Below are positions 54,440 through 64,000 of a stretch of DNA of 64,000 nucleotides, one piece after another (position 1 is the stretch's first letter; every line of letters begins with the position of its first letter). Origin of the DNA: Alcanivoracaceae bacterium (GTDB taxonomy: Bacteria > Pseudomonadota > Gammaproteobacteria > Pseudomonadales > Alcanivoracaceae); NCBI GenBank assembly GCA_029212745.1, contig JARGOL010000003.1, positions 62,001 through 126,000 of the forward strand, in the 5' to 3' direction. Under the pieces are notes generated by a model that was not told the origin of the DNA, did no database searches, and was given only the letters and a program-made list of their open reading frames with translations. Both the position numbers and the translations under genes were made by a program.

Positions 54440-55432
54440 TTGTATCGCATACGGGTGCGCGGGGTTGGCAGTTTTGACTGCGCACCGGACGAGACCATCG
54501 TCGAAGCCGGCCACCGGGCCGGCTTCGGTTTTCCCGTGGCCTGCCGCAATGGCGTGTGCGAGCGCTGCATGGGCGCGCTTGTTCGCGGCCGCGTGCGACT
54601 CGCGCGGAAAGACCATACCATTGACGCGGACGAAGCCGGCGCCAGCCGGGTGCTATACTGCGTCGCCCATCCACTGACTGACTGCGAGATTGCCGTGCCT
54701 GATGTCACTGCACCGGGACACATACCGGAACAGGAACTGGCTTGCCAGGTGATGGCGGTAGAACCCCTCAATCACGATGTCAGCCGCGTCATGCTGCGCC
54801 TGCCCGCCGGCCGGCAGGTCCACTGGCACGCCGGCCAGTACCTGCTGCTGCAGCACGACGAGCCGGCGGCGTTTTCCATTGCCAATGCCAGTGCCGCAGG
54901 CAACCGTGAGCTGGAATTGCACATCCGCCACTCGGAAGACAATCCGTCATCCCTGGCGATCATGGAGCGACTGGCCCACGACAGTGTGGTGCGTGTGACC
55001 TTGCCGATGGGCGTGCGCTACCTGGACCATGTGCCGCAACGGCCACTGTGGTTCATCTGTGGCTCCACCGGTTACGCACCGGCAAAGGCGATGCTGGAAT
55101 TCCTGCGTGAGGCCGGCTGCCAGCAGCCGGTGCGACTTTACTGGGGCGCACGTAACCGCGAGGACCTGTACCTGCACGAGCAGGCCGAAGCCTTTGCCGC
55201 CGAGCTGGCCGACGCGCGCTATGTGCCGGCCCTGTCCGACCACCCGGAAGCCGGTTTCTTCCACGGCATGATTCACGAAGCGGTGCTGGCGGACCTGGAT
55301 GACCCGAAGGCGCCGCTGTTCTACATCGGTGGTTCACCGCCGATGGCGTGGGCGGTATTTGATGCGCTGGTGGCGGCAGGGGTATCGCCGGGACAGATTC
55401 ATTCCGACGTGTTCGACTACGCGCCGCGCTGA
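54440..55432 (+). CDS. Ferredoxin-NAD(P)H reductase fusion (AscD/Fre-like)
   Basis: 330 residues from a TTG start at 54440, preceded by GAGG five bases away, seven bases after the rpiA stop. N-terminal plant-type 2Fe-2S ferredoxin (CRNGVCERCMG and a later Cys in VLYCVAHPL), then an FAD domain (AFSIANASAAGN) and an NAD(P) domain (LWFICGSTGYAPAKAML). The final Cys-Gly of the NAD domain typical of FNRs is replaced by IGGSPPMAWAV. It supplies electrons to an unknown oxygenase or reductase; similar proteins are annotated as CDP-6-deoxyglucoseen reductase-like. Confidence 0.87.
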   Translation: MYRIRVRGVGSFDCAPDETIVEAGHRAGFGFPVACRNGVCERCMGALVRGRVRLARKDHTIDADEAGASRVLYCVAHPLTDCEIAVPDVTAPGHIPEQELACQVMAVEPLNHDVSRVMLRLPAGRQVHWHAGQYLLLQHDEPAAFSIANASAAGNRELELHIRHSEDNPSSLAIMERLAHDSVVRVTLPMGVRYLDHVPQRPLWFICGSTGYAPAKAMLEFLREAGCQQPVRLYWGARNREDLYLHEQAEAFAAELADARYVPALSDHPEAGFFHGMIHEAVLADLDDPKAPLFYIGGSPPMAWAVFDALVAAGVSPGQIHSDVFDYAPR

Positions 55433-55470
55433 CACCACCACGCCGGTATCGGCCGCGGCAACACAGACGG

Positions 55471-56706
55471 TCAGCGCGGGTCCTTTTGCCGGCGCTTCTG
55501 CGGCAGCGGCAGATCCGGCAGGCTCTGGCTGAGCAGGGACAGGCGCCGTTGCTGCAGGCCTTCCGCCCCCGATTCATCCCCCATGGCAATGCTCAGGCGC
55601 AGGTATTCTTCCAGCGCCACCAGGCTGCCAGCATTGCTGGCTTCGTTGAAAAAGGAACGGGCCTTGCCCCACAGTTGCGCGCGCAGTGCCACACGGCCAG
55701 CGGTCAGCAGCAGCGAAGCATTGCCTGGGCGCACACCCAGCCACTGCTCAAGCTGTGCCAGCAGCCGCTCCGGTGCCACATTGTTGATGCTTTCCAGCAC
55801 CGCCGGCAGACGGTCATCCCAGCCGTGTTCCATGGTCTTGCGCACCTGCTTGAGCGCGCCCTCACCATCTCCGAGCTGGGCCAGGTAGCCGGCATACTGC
55901 GCCGCCAGCGCCGGGTCATGTTGCAGGTGTCCGGGCATGGCGCGCCAGTGCTGGCGCACGGCCGCCAGTCGCTCGGCCGCCGGGTCAGTGGTTTCCGCCA
56001 GCGCTTTCATGCGTCCGTGCCATGCCCGCCGCTCCAGCGCAGCATAGTCTGACGCCGGCAGGAACGCCTTGGTGCGCGGCAACAACCCGGTCAGAGTTTC
56101 CCAGTCGCCGAGGCGGTCACAGGTTCGCGCCGTCAGCACCAGCAGCAGCGGGTTGTCACCGTGACTGGTGCGCAGCAACTGCAGTTGTTCCAGGGCCTGT
56201 TCCGGGGCGCCCATGCGCAGGGTGTACCAGGCGCGCTGGAGGCCAGCCGGGAGGGCGCCGCGTCGCTGCTCACCGGCCACCCGGAGATGTTCTTCAAGAG
56301 CGGTCTCGTCGAATTGCTGTTCGGCGGCCCAGGCCGCACCGAGTTGCGCCGGCACGGTCCAGTCCGGGTCGGCCGCGGCGGCATTGAGCATGCGCTCAGC
56401 CTGCTTCCACTTGCCCGCCACCAGCGCATGGAAACCGGCCAGCAGGCGTCGCCGTGCCAGGTAGCGGCCCCAGCGGCCTCGCACCTGGAACGGTGACACC
56501 ATGTCCCAGAAAATTGCCAGCAACAGGGTCAGCAGCACCAGCGACACGGCGGCCGTCACCGTCACCAGCAGGAAGAAGACCAGGGTCATTTCCACGTGCA
56601 CATCACCGTGCTGCATCAGCACGTAGCCACGGTCACTGATCAGCATGTGTCCTGTAACGGCCGCCGCAATGGCCAGCAGGACAAGTAACAGCAGCAATCG
56701 CTTCAT
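55471..56706 (-). CDS. hemY: HemY-like membrane protein with TPR domain
   Basis: 411 residues. Two N-terminal membrane segments (about 3-18 and 40-65), the HemY-N region (MLISDRGYVLMQHGDVHVEM, VRGRWGRYLARRRLLAGFHA), then TPR-like helices. Proteobacterial HemY is not protoporphyrinogen oxidase; its role is unclear but it is linked to heme synthesis. ATGA overlap with hemX. Last gene of hemC-hemD-hemX-hemY. Confidence 0.92.
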   Translation of the reverse strand: MKRLLLLLVLLAIAAAVTGHMLISDRGYVLMQHGDVHVEMTLVFFLLVTVTAAVSLVLLTLLLAIFWDMVSPFQVRGRWGRYLARRRLLAGFHALVAGKWKQAERMLNAAAADPDWTVPAQLGAAWAAEQQFDETALEEHLRVAGEQRRGALPAGLQRAWYTLRMGAPEQALEQLQLLRTSHGDNPLLLVLTARTCDRLGDWETLTGLLPRTKAFLPASDYAALERRAWHGRMKALAETTDPAAERLAAVRQHWRAMPGHLQHDPALAAQYAGYLAQLGDGEGALKQVRKTMEHGWDDRLPAVLESINNVAPERLLAQLEQWLGVRPGNASLLLTAGRVALRAQLWGKARSFFNEASNAGSLVALEEYLRLSIAMGDESGAEGLQQRRLSLLSQSLPDLPLPQKRRQKDPR

Positions 56707-57665
56707 TGTGCCTCCGCCGCCTGCAGGTCGCGGATGGCCGCAAGGCCGGCACCGATGTCAGGCAGCGCCTGCTTCACCGGTGCCGTCGCCAGTTCGGTGA
56801 GCCCGTCGCGCAGGGCGGCCACACCGCTGTGGCCTTTCGGGTACCAGCTATCCAGCAGGGCAAGGGCTTGCGCGAGTGCGTTCTCATAGACCGCGGGACG
56901 GCCCTGCAACAACGCCAGCTGGGCCTGCTGCAGGGCGGTCTGGACCTGCAGCCGGACCAGCCGGGCCTGCTCATCATCCAGTGGCCGTGACAGGCCATCA
57001 CTGCGGCTCACCGCGATGGGCAGGCGCGCCAGCAACTGGTCCCACCAGTCGCCCTCAACCTCCACCGCACGGTTACGGAAGTCTTCCGCCTGGGCGGCGG
57101 CACCGCTGTCGATATCGTCGGGAATGCGGGCGGCCAGCGCACCGAGGCGCAGCACCAGGCCGGGAACATCCACCTGGCGGGCGGCATCAATGGCTTCCAT
57201 GTCCTTTGCCAGTGCCCGGCGGGCGGTCAACACCTGGCTGTCGCTGCTGCGCGCCAGGGTGGCATCGGCCGCCGCCAGCAGGCGGTCAGCAGCGGCCAGG
57301 TCTGCGGTCAGCAACAGGCGCTCCTGGGCAAGACTGGCCAGGGCCTGGGCTTCATTGAGCAGCCAGTTGCGCTGGCCACCGGCGGCCATGTCACGCAGGG
57401 TGGCGGCATTTTCCTGCAGCCGGCGCTCCAGCTCGGACAGGCGCGAATCGCCCGCCGCCTGCCCGGCATCAGCCTCACTTTTCAGGCTTGCCTGACGCGA
57501 CTGCAACTCGGCCAGGCGTTGCTGCAGATCCGCATTGAGGGATTGCTGCGTCTGCCAGGCTTGCCAGCCATACCAGCCGGCTGCCGCAAGGCCCGCCAGC
57601 AGCACAAGCAACAGCAGGTTCGGCAGCACGGCGCCGCGCATGCGGTGAACGGATGGCTTGGTCAT
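56703..57665 (-). CDS. hemX: HemX-like membrane protein
   Basis: 320 residues. Short cytoplasmic N-terminus, one membrane segment (about 14-32, LPNLLLLVLLAGLAAAGWYG), then a periplasmic coiled coil (SLNADLQQRLAELQSRQASL) and a helical domain with WLLNEAQALASLAQERLLLT, the HemX hallmark. Often annotated uroporphyrinogen-III C-methyltransferase-like, but it lacks methyltransferase motifs. ATGA overlaps with hemD and hemY. Confidence 0.92.
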   Translation of the reverse strand: MTKPSVHRMRGAVLPNLLLLVLLAGLAAAGWYGWQAWQTQQSLNADLQQRLAELQSRQASLKSEADAGQAAGDSRLSELERRLQENAATLRDMAAGGQRNWLLNEAQALASLAQERLLLTADLAAADRLLAAADATLARSSDSQVLTARRALAKDMEAIDAARQVDVPGLVLRLGALAARIPDDIDSGAAAQAEDFRNRAVEVEGDWWDQLLARLPIAVSRSDGLSRPLDDEQARLVRLQVQTALQQAQLALLQGRPAVYENALAQALALLDSWYPKGHSGVAALRDGLTELATAPVKQALPDIGAGLAAIRDLQAAEAQ

Positions 57666-58357
57666 AGGCGCTCCAGTGTTGCCAGCATGTCCATGTCATG
57701 GGGACTGGGTGCTGCCAGCACCCGGCCTCCATGGTCTGCCCTGACTGCGTCGGCAATACGTTCGCTGCCGGCCAGGATCACAGGGTCTCCGCTGATCTTC
57801 CCTGCCATGCACTGCCAGCTTTGCACGCTGGTCACGAGCACGACGTCCGTGTCAGGCGGGTAACGGAATCCACTGTTGCAGTGACGCCGATACACTGCAA
57901 TATAGTCAACCTCGGCCCCCCTGTCGCGCAAGGCGCCGGCAAACAGTTCACGCCCGCCGTCACCGCGAAAGACCACAATACGCCTGCCCTCGAGGCTGGC
58001 CAGACAGGGCAACTGCAGCACAGCCTCCGTGTTAAATCCCTGTGCCGGCACCACCACCGGCAGGCCGGCGTCACGCAACACCGCCGCCGTGGCCTCACCC
58101 ACTGCCAGGCAGTGCAGCGATGGCGGCCAGTCGCCCACATGCGCGGCGATCAGGGGAAGCGCCAGGCGCGCCGCGTTGGCGCTGACAAAGAAAACGGCAT
58201 GGGCCCTGGCAAGGCCATCCAGGCTGTTGCCCGGCGGCGCCAGCGCCTCGATGGTCAGTGCCGACTCGTGGGTCACGTCATGGCCATGTTCGGCCAGCAA
58301 TGTCACCAGGCTTTCAGCCTGTCCCTGCGGGCGTGTCACCAGCACCTTGAGCGGCAT
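57662..58357 (-). CDS. hemD: Uroporphyrinogen-III synthase
   Basis: 231 residues, two Rossmann-like lobes. Cyclises hydroxymethylbilane with D-ring inversion. The family is poorly conserved, but VLVTRPQGQAESLVTLLAEH at the N-terminus, FVSANAARLALPLIAA, and VVFRGDGGRELFAGALRDRG in the centre fit well. Its start overlaps the hemC stop by one base (TGATG). Confidence 0.93.
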   Translation of the reverse strand: MPLKVLVTRPQGQAESLVTLLAEHGHDVTHESALTIEALAPPGNSLDGLARAHAVFFVSANAARLALPLIAAHVGDWPPSLHCLAVGEATAAVLRDAGLPVVVPAQGFNTEAVLQLPCLASLEGRRIVVFRGDGGRELFAGALRDRGAEVDYIAVYRRHCNSGFRYPPDTDVVLVTSVQSWQCMAGKISGDPVILAGSERIADAVRADHGGRVLAAPSPHDMDMLATLERL

Positions 58358-59286
58358 CAGCTGCGTCCGTAGATCTCGCCGAGAATGTCCCCGGCACCCT
58401 TGTCCAGCAGTTCACCGGCGACATCATGACCCAGCTGCGCCGCTGCGCTGCGTGGCGCTGAGCCTTCGGCATGCAGCACCCGGGTACCGTCTTCGCTGGC
58501 CACCAGCGCGCGCAGCCACAGGTTGTCGCCCTGCAGTTCGGCATAGCCGCCGATGGGCACCTGGCAGCCGCCTTCAAGACGGCGGTTCATGGCCCGTTCC
58601 GCCACCACCCGGTCCCAGGTGTCCACATCACCCAGCGGTGCCAGCAATGCAGCGGTGTGGTCATCACCGTCCCGGCACTCGATGCCGACAGCGCCCTGAC
58701 CCACCGCCGGCAGGGATTCTTCCGGCGGCATCTCATAGCGGATGCGTTCATGCATCTGCAGACGCTTGAGGCCCGCCGCCGCCAGCAGGATGGCATCGAA
58801 CTGGCCGTCATCCAGCTTCGACAGGCGCGTCTGTACATTGCCGCGCAGGCTGAGCACTTCAAGATCCGGCCGGTTGGCACGCAGCTGTGCACTGCGACGC
58901 AGGCTCGAGGTGCCGACCCGGGCGCCCTGTGGCAGGGCGGCAAGACTGTCATGGTGATTGGACACAAAGGCATCGCGTGGGTCTTCGCGCTCACAGATCA
59001 CCGGCAGGGCAAACCCTGGCGGCAATTCCATGGGCACGTCTTTCATCGAGTGCACGGCGATGTCGGCACGGCCGTCCATCATTGCCTCTTCCAGCTCCTT
59101 GACGAACAGGCCCTTGCCGCCGATTTTTGCCAGCGGCACGTCGAGGATCTTGTCGCCCTGCGTCTTGATCCGGACAAGCTCCACACGCAAACCGTCATGC
59201 AACGCTTGCAGCCGCTGCTGGACATACTCGGCCTGCCAGATGGCCAACGGACTGGAGCGTGTCGCGATACGCAGTACTTCTGTCAT
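58357..59286 (-). CDS. hemC: Hydroxymethylbilane synthase (porphobilinogen deaminase)
   Basis: 309 residues from [20 protein letters not shown] (ATG 59286, GGGAGA upstream). Polymerises four porphobilinogens. Diagnostic segments: [40 protein letters not shown], and [11 protein letters not shown]. The dipyrromethane cofactor Cys is in [14 protein letters not shown]. Divergent from mscS; heads the hem operon. Confidence 0.97.
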   Translation of the reverse strand: MTEVLRIATRSSPLAIWQAEYVQQRLQALHDGLRVELVRIKTQGDKILDVPLAKIGGKGLFVKELEEAMMDGRADIAVHSMKDVPMELPPGFALPVICEREDPRDAFVSNHHDSLAALPQGARVGTSSLRRSAQLRANRPDLEVLSLRGNVQTRLSKLDDGQFDAILLAAAGLKRLQMHERIRYEMPPEESLPAVGQGAVGIECRDGDDHTAALLAPLGDVDTWDRVVAERAMNRRLEGGCQVPIGGYAELQGDNLWLRALVASEDGTRVLHAEGSAPRSAAAQLGHDVAGELLDKGAGDILGEIYGRS

Positions 59287-59421
59287 GGGATCTCCCGTGT
59301 TCCTGATGCCCGCCAATTCTGCCAGAAACCGCCGGGGATGACCGCAGCCACGGCGAAATGATCGCCTTTGCCATGACAATCTGCTATTCCATTTGCAGGA
59401 TCATCAACAAGGACGAACAAC

Positions 59422-60267
59422 ATGGAAAACGTCACCGACCTGGACCTGGACAAGGCCAGCACCTACCTGGACATGCTCACCGAACTGGCCGTGGCCTATG
59501 TGCCAAAGCTGCTGCTGGCCATCGCCACGCTGATCATCGGCTTCTGGCTGATCCGGCGCATTACCCGCGGACTGGGCCGGCTGCTGGGACTGCGCAGCGT
59601 GGAAGAAACGCTGACCCGGTTCCTGGTCAGCTTCCTCGACATGCTGCTGAAGGTCATGCTGATCATCAGTGTTGCCGGCATGGTCGGTGTGGAAACCACA
59701 TCGTTCATTGCCATGCTCGGTGCCATTGGCCTGGGTGTGGGCATGGCGCTTCAGGGCAGCCTGGGCAACCTGGCCGGCGGCATCCTGATTCTTTTCTTCA
59801 AGCCTTACCGCGTCGGTGACGTGATCGAGGTGCAGGGCCATACCGGCAAGGTGCGCGAGATCCACATCTTCAACACCATCATGGTCAACTACCAGAACGA
59901 GAAGATCGTCATACCCAACGGCAGCATCTCAAACGGCAGCATCAAGAACCTGTTCAGCGAACCGACCCGGCGTATCGATATTGTGTTCGGCATCAGTTAT
60001 GGCGACGACATCCGCTATGCCAAGCAGGTGCTGCAGAAAGTGATCGATGCCGAGCCGCGCATTCTCAAGGAGCCCGCCAGCAATGTCTTGATCAGCGGAC
60101 ACGCCGACAGCGCCATCGAAATCACCACGCGCACCTGGGTCAATTCGGAAGATTACTGGGATGTGTATTTTGCCCTGTATGAGCAGGTCAAGCTGGCGTT
60201 CGACGAGGCAGGCATCACCATCCCGTTCCCGCAACGGGATGTGCACCTGTTCCAGGCGCAGGGATAA
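59422..60267 (+). CDS. mscS: Small-conductance mechanosensitive channel, MscS family
   Basis: 281 residues, the E. coli MscS size class. Three membrane segments; the pore-lining third helix reads IGLGVGMALQGSLGNLAGGI, with the Gly/Ala packing pattern of MscS. Then the beta domain (FKPYRVGDVIEVQGHTGKV) and C-terminal alpha/beta cage. Releases solutes on hypo-osmotic shock. Ends at a 26-bp palindrome facing the TRL gene. Confidence 0.94.
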   Translation: MENVTDLDLDKASTYLDMLTELAVAYVPKLLLAIATLIIGFWLIRRITRGLGRLLGLRSVEETLTRFLVSFLDMLLKVMLIISVAGMVGVETTSFIAMLGAIGLGVGMALQGSLGNLAGGILILFFKPYRVGDVIEVQGHTGKVREIHIFNTIMVNYQNEKIVIPNGSISNGSIKNLFSEPTRRIDIVFGISYGDDIRYAKQVLQKVIDAEPRILKEPASNVLISGHADSAIEITTRTWVNSEDYWDVYFALYEQVKLAFDEAGITIPFPQRDVHLFQAQG

Positions 60268-60277
60268 AGAATGGGGC

Positions 60278-60303
60278 TGCCACGGGCCGGCCGGCCCGTG
60301 GCA
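60278..60303. terminator. 26-bp perfect palindrome between convergent genes
   Basis: The 13-base arm TGCCACGGGCCGG (60278-60290) is followed directly by its exact complement (60291-60303). No T-run on either side. Located 10 bases after mscS and 5 bases from the TRL-like stop; probably a transcript-end structure, or a protein-binding palindrome. Confidence 0.6.
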
Positions 60304-60308
60304 CTGGA

Positions 60309-60620
60309 TCAGTTGCCGTAGACCACCACGGTGTACTCGGCGAGCACCCCGAAGAAGTTCTGCGACTCGTAATCGACATAGGTGATTTCACGGATACCGC
60401 CATTGCGTGCTGCCGTGGCAATGCTGGCATCACCGGTGGCGAGGATACCGAGAATGGAACGCACCGAGGCACGACCCACACGCTGGGGCTTCTCACCGGC
60501 CTGGGTGGCCGTCAGTGGTGCTTTGACATTGGAATACAGCAGGCCGGTAACCGGGCTCTGGGCAGTGGCACACCCACCGAGGAAGGCGGACAGCGCCAAC
60601 AGGGCAAGAATCTTTTTCAT
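60309..60620 (-). CDS. TRL-like lipoprotein
   Basis: 103 residues from MKKILALLALSAFLGGCATA (ATG 60620; an ATG three codons earlier is possible). Lipobox LGGC, +2 Ala, so outer-membrane sorting is likely. The mature part has the TRL pattern: GLLYSNVKAPLTAT, GRASVRSILGILATGDASI, and a final strand EYTVVVYGN. Role unknown; members are abundant small outer-membrane lipoproteins. Confidence 0.87.
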   Translation of the reverse strand: MKKILALLALSAFLGGCATAQSPVTGLLYSNVKAPLTATQAGEKPQRVGRASVRSILGILATGDASIATAARNGGIREITYVDYESQNFFGVLAEYTVVVYGN

Positions 60621-60699
60621 CGCTAACATCCCCTCTTTTGTTTTTCTGCTTGGCGACAGGGCCCGGCAAGCATAGCACGATCGTCGCCCGGCGCCAGCG

Positions 60700-61437
60700 T
60701 CACAGCTTGGCCATCACCTTGCGCAGGCCCGCCACATGGCGGCGGCTGACCGTCAGCCTCTCCTCCACCCCCCGCAGGCGCACCTGGTAGTGGCCGGCGT
60801 TGGCCAGTTCCATGCCCTCGAGGAAGCCCAGGGACACCAGGGCGTTGCGGTGGATACGCACGAACTGGTCGCCGAACTCGTCTTCCAGCTCCTTGAGGGT
60901 CTCGTCGATCAGGACCTCACCTTCCGAGTAGCGCACGGTGACGTACTTCTGGTCGGCCATGAAATAACGAATATCATCCACCGGCACCAGCTCGATGCCC
61001 CGGTGGGTGCGGGCACTGATGTGGCGACGGCGACTGCCTTCCGGGTGGACCTCCTGGTCCAGTGCCTCCAGCCGTGCCCGGGTCACGCCGCGGGCCCGCT
61101 CCAGCGCCTGGGCCAGGTCATCGCGCGACACCGGCTTGAGCAGATAGTCCACCGCATGCACCTTGAAGGCCTGCAGTGCGTGTTCGTCATAGGCGGTGCA
61201 AAAGATCACCGCAGGCGGATGCTCGCTTTTCATCAGGTGCGACGCCGCCTCGATGCCATCCATGTCCGGCATGCGAATATCCAGCAGCACCACATCGGGG
61301 CGACTTTCCTGCACGGCTGACAGGGCCTGCCGGCCGTTCTCGGCCTCGGCCACCACCTCATTCCCGTCCATGGCGTCCACCAGGCGCGCGAGCCGGTCTC
61401 GCGCCAGCTTTTCATCATCACACACCAAAACCCGCAT
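60700..61437 (-). CDS. algR: LytTR response regulator, AlgR type
   Basis: 245 residues. Receiver domain with phospho-acceptor in PDVVLLDIRMPDMDG (Asp54) and Lys in YLLKPVSRDDL, then a LytTR DNA-binding domain (FMADQKYVTVRYSEGEVLID; FVRIHRNALVSLGFLEG). In Pseudomonas AlgR with AlgZ controls alginate, twitching and virulence genes. Encoded 11 bases after algZ. Confidence 0.93.
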   Translation of the reverse strand: MRVLVCDDEKLARDRLARLVDAMDGNEVVAEAENGRQALSAVQESRPDVVLLDIRMPDMDGIEAASHLMKSEHPPAVIFCTAYDEHALQAFKVHAVDYLLKPVSRDDLAQALERARGVTRARLEALDQEVHPEGSRRRHISARTHRGIELVPVDDIRYFMADQKYVTVRYSEGEVLIDETLKELEDEFGDQFVRIHRNALVSLGFLEGMELANAGHYQVRLRGVEERLTVSRRHVAGLRKVMAKL

Positions 61438-61448
61438 AAAGCTCTCCC

Positions 61449-62516
61449 TCAGCCTACGGATCCCGTACGGTCCCGTTCCGTCAGCGTATAGCCGATCTCC
61501 ACCTCATATTGGTCATTTCCCGGCCGAGAATCCAGTCGCGCGGATGGCCCATACAGGGCCTGCAGGCGATGGCGGATATTGTCCAGGGCCATCTGGTTGC
61601 CGCGATGCCCGGAAGCACCCGCCTGGCAGGGGTTGATGACGCTGAGCGACACGGCATTGCCGTCGCGCTTGACCCGCACAGTCACCACACCACCCTCCGC
61701 CAGTGGCTGCACCCCGTGATAGATGGCGTTTTCCAGCAACGGCTGCAGGGTCAGCAGGGGCACCCGCGTGGTCTGCTCGTCGGCCTCAATGTCCCACTCC
61801 ACCTGCAGGCGCTCGCCGATCCGCAGCTGCTCGATGCGGATATAACGGCGGCACAGGTCCAATTCTTCCGCCAGGCTAACTTCGTTGCCGGTTTCCTTGA
61901 GACTGGCCCGGAACAGGCGCGACAGGTCTTCCACCACCTGCTCGGCGGTTTCCGGGTCCACGGCGATGAGGCTGGCAATGATGTTCATGCTGTTGAACAG
62001 GAAATGCGGGCGGATACGCGACTGCAGCGCCTGGATGCGGGCCTGCAGCTCCGCCTCGCCCTTGATACGCAGCAGTTCCTGGACATAGAAGTAGCGCATC
62101 ATGACGCCGGCAATGATGGCGGCAATGGCGCCATTGACCAGCACCTCGAAATCCCACAGCGGGAAGAACACGCCCTCCGGCCCCAGCATCCAGCGAATCA
62201 CCAACCGCACGATCAGGCTGAAGACCATGCTGATGGCCACCACCACGATGACCACGCCGACACTGGCGGCAGACAGGGACAACCGGTTCAGGCGTTCGCG
62301 CAGACCACACAGCACCGCGGCCGATGACAACGCCACCCACTGGATGAACAGGGAGGAGAGCGCCAGGCGCTCAAGGGAAAAGTCGTCGTAGTGGGTGGCC
62401 GCCAGGGTCATCACCAGCGCCAGCAGCTCCGCCACCACCACCACCACCAGCACCGACCGGGTGGCGCAGAAATCCGGCAGGAATGCCCGTTGCAGCGCTG
62501 CTTCGTCCTTGCTCAT
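61449..62516 (-). CDS. algZ: LytS-type sensor kinase, AlgZ/FimS-like
   Basis: 355 residues from [17 protein letters not shown] (ATG 62516); the 20 codons upstream are unlike the family. Five or six N-terminal membrane segments, then a His-kinase_6 domain with the phospho-acceptor in [18 protein letters not shown] and an HATPase-c domain ([20 protein letters not shown]). Partner of the adjacent AlgR. Divergent from argH, the Pseudomonas arrangement. Confidence 0.92.
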   Translation of the reverse strand: MSKDEAALQRAFLPDFCATRSVLVVVVVAELLALVMTLAATHYDDFSLERLALSSLFIQWVALSSAAVLCGLRERLNRLSLSAASVGVVIVVVAISMVFSLIVRLVIRWMLGPEGVFFPLWDFEVLVNGAIAAIIAGVMMRYFYVQELLRIKGEAELQARIQALQSRIRPHFLFNSMNIIASLIAVDPETAEQVVEDLSRLFRASLKETGNEVSLAEELDLCRRYIRIEQLRIGERLQVEWDIEADEQTTRVPLLTLQPLLENAIYHGVQPLAEGGVVTVRVKRDGNAVSLSVINPCQAGASGHRGNQMALDNIRHRLQALYGPSARLDSRPGNDQYEVEIGYTLTERDRTGSVG

Positions 62517-62611
62517 GCGTCGCCCGCCCCCCCTGCTGCAACCGCCCGGCCCTGTGTCCATACACACGGCACCCATGCCCCCTTATACCCCAGCAGACGC
62601 GCCCGGGAAAA

Positions 62612-62620
62612 TGCTATACT
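62612..62620 (+). promoter_or_regulatory. Extended -10 promoter for argH
   Basis: TGC-TATACT (62612-62620) lies 37 bases ahead of the argH ATG. The -35 is weak, as usual with an extended -10. Confidence 0.55.
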
Positions 62621-62656
62621 CCGCGCCTTTCCGGCCAGCCACCGCGACGGGACACC

Positions 62657-64000
62657 ATGACAGACAAGCAGCAGAACAAGCTCTGGGGCGGGCGCTTCAG
62701 CGAATCCACCGACCAGTTCGTGCAGGAATTCACCGCCAGCGTGAATTTTGACCAGCGCATGTACGCGCAGGATATCCGCGGCTCCATCGCCCACGCCACC
62801 ATGCTGGCAGAGGCAGGCGTGATCAGCACCGACGAGCGTGACGCCATCATCCAGGGCCTGGAAGGCGTGCGCGAGGACATCGAGAACGGCCAATTCCAGT
62901 GGTCCGTGGCGCTGGAAGATGTGCACATGAACATCGAGGCCAGCCTCACCGACCGCATTGGCATCACCGGCAAGAAACTGCACACCGGCCGCTCGCGCAA
63001 CGACCAGGTGGCCACGGACATTCGCCTCTGGCTGCGCGACGAGATCGATGCCATCGACGCGGAGATGGCACGCATGATGGAGGGCCTGCTGGGCCTGGCC
63101 GAGCGCGAGGCCGCCACCATCATGCCCGGCTTCACGCACCTGCAGACTGCCCAGCCGGTGACCTTCGGCCACCACATGCTGGCCTGGTTCGAGATGCTGC
63201 GCCGTGACCGGGAGCGACTGGCCGATTGCCGCAAGCGGGTCAACCGCATGCCCCTGGGTTCGGCAGCGCTGGCCGGCACCACCTACCCGATCAACCGCGA
63301 AACCACCCGCGAGCTGCTCGGCTTTGATGAGGTCTGCTACAACAGCCTGGACGCCGTCAGTGACCGTGACTTCGCCATCGAATTCTGCGCCCTGGCCGCA
63401 CTGTGCATGACCCACCTGTCGCGCATGAGCGAAGAGCTGGTGCTGTGGACCAGCGCCCAGTTCAACTTCATTGACCTGCCCGACCGCTTCTGCACCGGCA
63501 GCTCGATCATGCCGCAGAAGAAAAACCCGGACGTGCCGGAGCTGGTGCGCGGCAAGACCGGGCGGGTGAACGGCCACCTGATCTGCCTGCTGACCCTGAT
63601 GAAGAGCCAGCCGCTGGCCTACAACAAGGACAACCAGGAAGACAAGGAACCGCTGTATGACGCCGTGGATACCCTGCGCGGCTCCCTGCGTGCCTTTGCC
63701 GACATGATCCCGGCCATCGAACCGAACCGGGAAGCCATGCGCGAGGCAGCCCGGCGGGGATTTGCCACTGCCACCGACCTGGCCGACTACCTGGTGCGCA
63801 AGGGCATCCCGTTCCGCGACTCCCACGAGATCGTTGGCAAGGCCGTGGCCTATGGCGTGGAAAAGAAGAAAGACCTGGGCGACATGAGCCTCTCGGAGCT
63901 GAAGCAGTTCAGTGACCAGATCGACGAGGACGTGTTCGAGGTGCTCACCCTGGAGGGGTCTGTGAGCGCCCGCAACCATGTTGGCGGCACCGCACCGGAC
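62657..64000 (+). CDS. argH: Argininosuccinate lyase, partial at the 3' end
   Basis: 448 codons are present of about 465; the end lies beyond the window. Splits argininosuccinate to arginine and fumarate. Starts [20 protein letters not shown], with [20 protein letters not shown], the catalytic loop [20 protein letters not shown] and [16 protein letters not shown]. The frame is intact to base 64000 (ending [10 protein letters not shown]). Confidence 0.97.
   Translation, partial: MTDKQQNKLWGGRFSESTDQFVQEFTASVNFDQRMYAQDIRGSIAHATMLAEAGVISTDERDAIIQGLEGVREDIENGQFQWSVALEDVHMNIEASLTDRIGITGKKLHTGRSRNDQVATDIRLWLRDEIDAIDAEMARMMEGLLGLAEREAATIMPGFTHLQTAQPVTFGHHMLAWFEMLRRDRERLADCRKRVNRMPLGSAALAGTTYPINRETTRELLGFDEVCYNSLDAVSDRDFAIEFCALAALCMTHLSRMSEELVLWTSAQFNFIDLPDRFCTGSSIMPQKKNPDVPELVRGKTGRVNGHLICLLTLMKSQPLAYNKDNQEDKEPLYDAVDTLRGSLRAFADMIPAIEPNREAMREAARRGFATATDLADYLVRKGIPFRDSHEIVGKAVAYGVEKKKDLGDMSLSELKQFSDQIDEDVFEVLTLEGSVSARNHVGGTAPD

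Noticed and set aside
62513-63979. 488-codon open frame on the minus strand opposite argH
   Set aside because: Shadow of argH; the plus strand carries the complete ArgH signature.

Overview
The window is GC-rich gammaproteobacterial chromosome. Gene order is Pseudomonas-like: ptsP-rppH-HAD phosphatase; ygfB-pepP-ubiI; TIGR02449-zapA-6S RNA-5-formyl-THF cyclo-ligase; argH-algZ-algR-hemCDXY. It also carries two tandem copies of a FadL-type outer-membrane protein plus large Ig-like lipoprotein pair, resembling the AupAB alkane-uptake system of marine hydrocarbon degraders. Together these point to an Alcanivorax-type organism (Alcanivoracaceae). That placement is inference from synteny and protein content; no rRNA gene is present.

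Layout. 1-5.2 kb (minus): 5' part of glnE behind an nfeD/qmcA SPFH pair, then a PilB/GspE-type ATPase. 5.4-9.2 kb (plus): phosphate transport (DUF47 + PitA), two uncharacterised genes and an OsmC protein. 9.2-12.2 kb (minus): folA, thyA, lgt and a TauE-like permease. 12.3-15 kb (plus): an NRDE protein and an SLC13/RCK permease. 15-17.9 kb (minus): ptsP and rppH. 18-24 kb: HAD phosphatase, imelysin-like lipoprotein, barrel protein, DUF411 protein, rlmI, an FAD monooxygenase and a small membrane protein.

24.08-28.86 kb is an AT-richer block of six same-strand gene cassettes separated by integron attC sites, with no integrase in the window (a CALIN). The first 6-7 bases of each cassette are the reverse complement, exactly or with one change, of the R'' box of its own attC, as expected of cassettes that were once circular. 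The cargo is a membrane-anchored protein, a small soluble protein, an OLD-like ATPase-TOPRIM protein, a lipoprotein, a second membrane-anchored protein and a small protein with a possible glycosylase-like motif. None has a secure function; the OLD-like gene suggests phage defence.

28.9-32.7 kb: AI-2E/PerM permease, a free-standing GAF protein, then a second AT-rich patch with a 3' gene remnant and an orphan secreted protein. 32.8-37.2 kb (minus): complete glycine-cleavage operon gcvT-gcvH-gcvPA-gcvPB. 37.4-46.8 kb (minus): the two aupAB-like operons, with a terminator-like hairpin and an inverted repeat in the leader of one. 47-50.1 kb (minus): ubiI, pepP, ygfB. 50.2-51.8 kb: zapA locus with 6S RNA. 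52-55.4 kb: ilvA, rpiA and a ferredoxin-type reductase. 55.5-62.5 kb: heme genes hemC-hemD-hemX-hemY, mscS, a TRL-like lipoprotein and the algZ/algR two-component system. argH runs off the right end.

The strongest leads are the cassette array and its OLD-like gene, and the duplicated aupAB-like operons with divergent leaders and divergent lipoprotein sorting residues. Nothing resembling a tRNA, rRNA or CRISPR array was seen.
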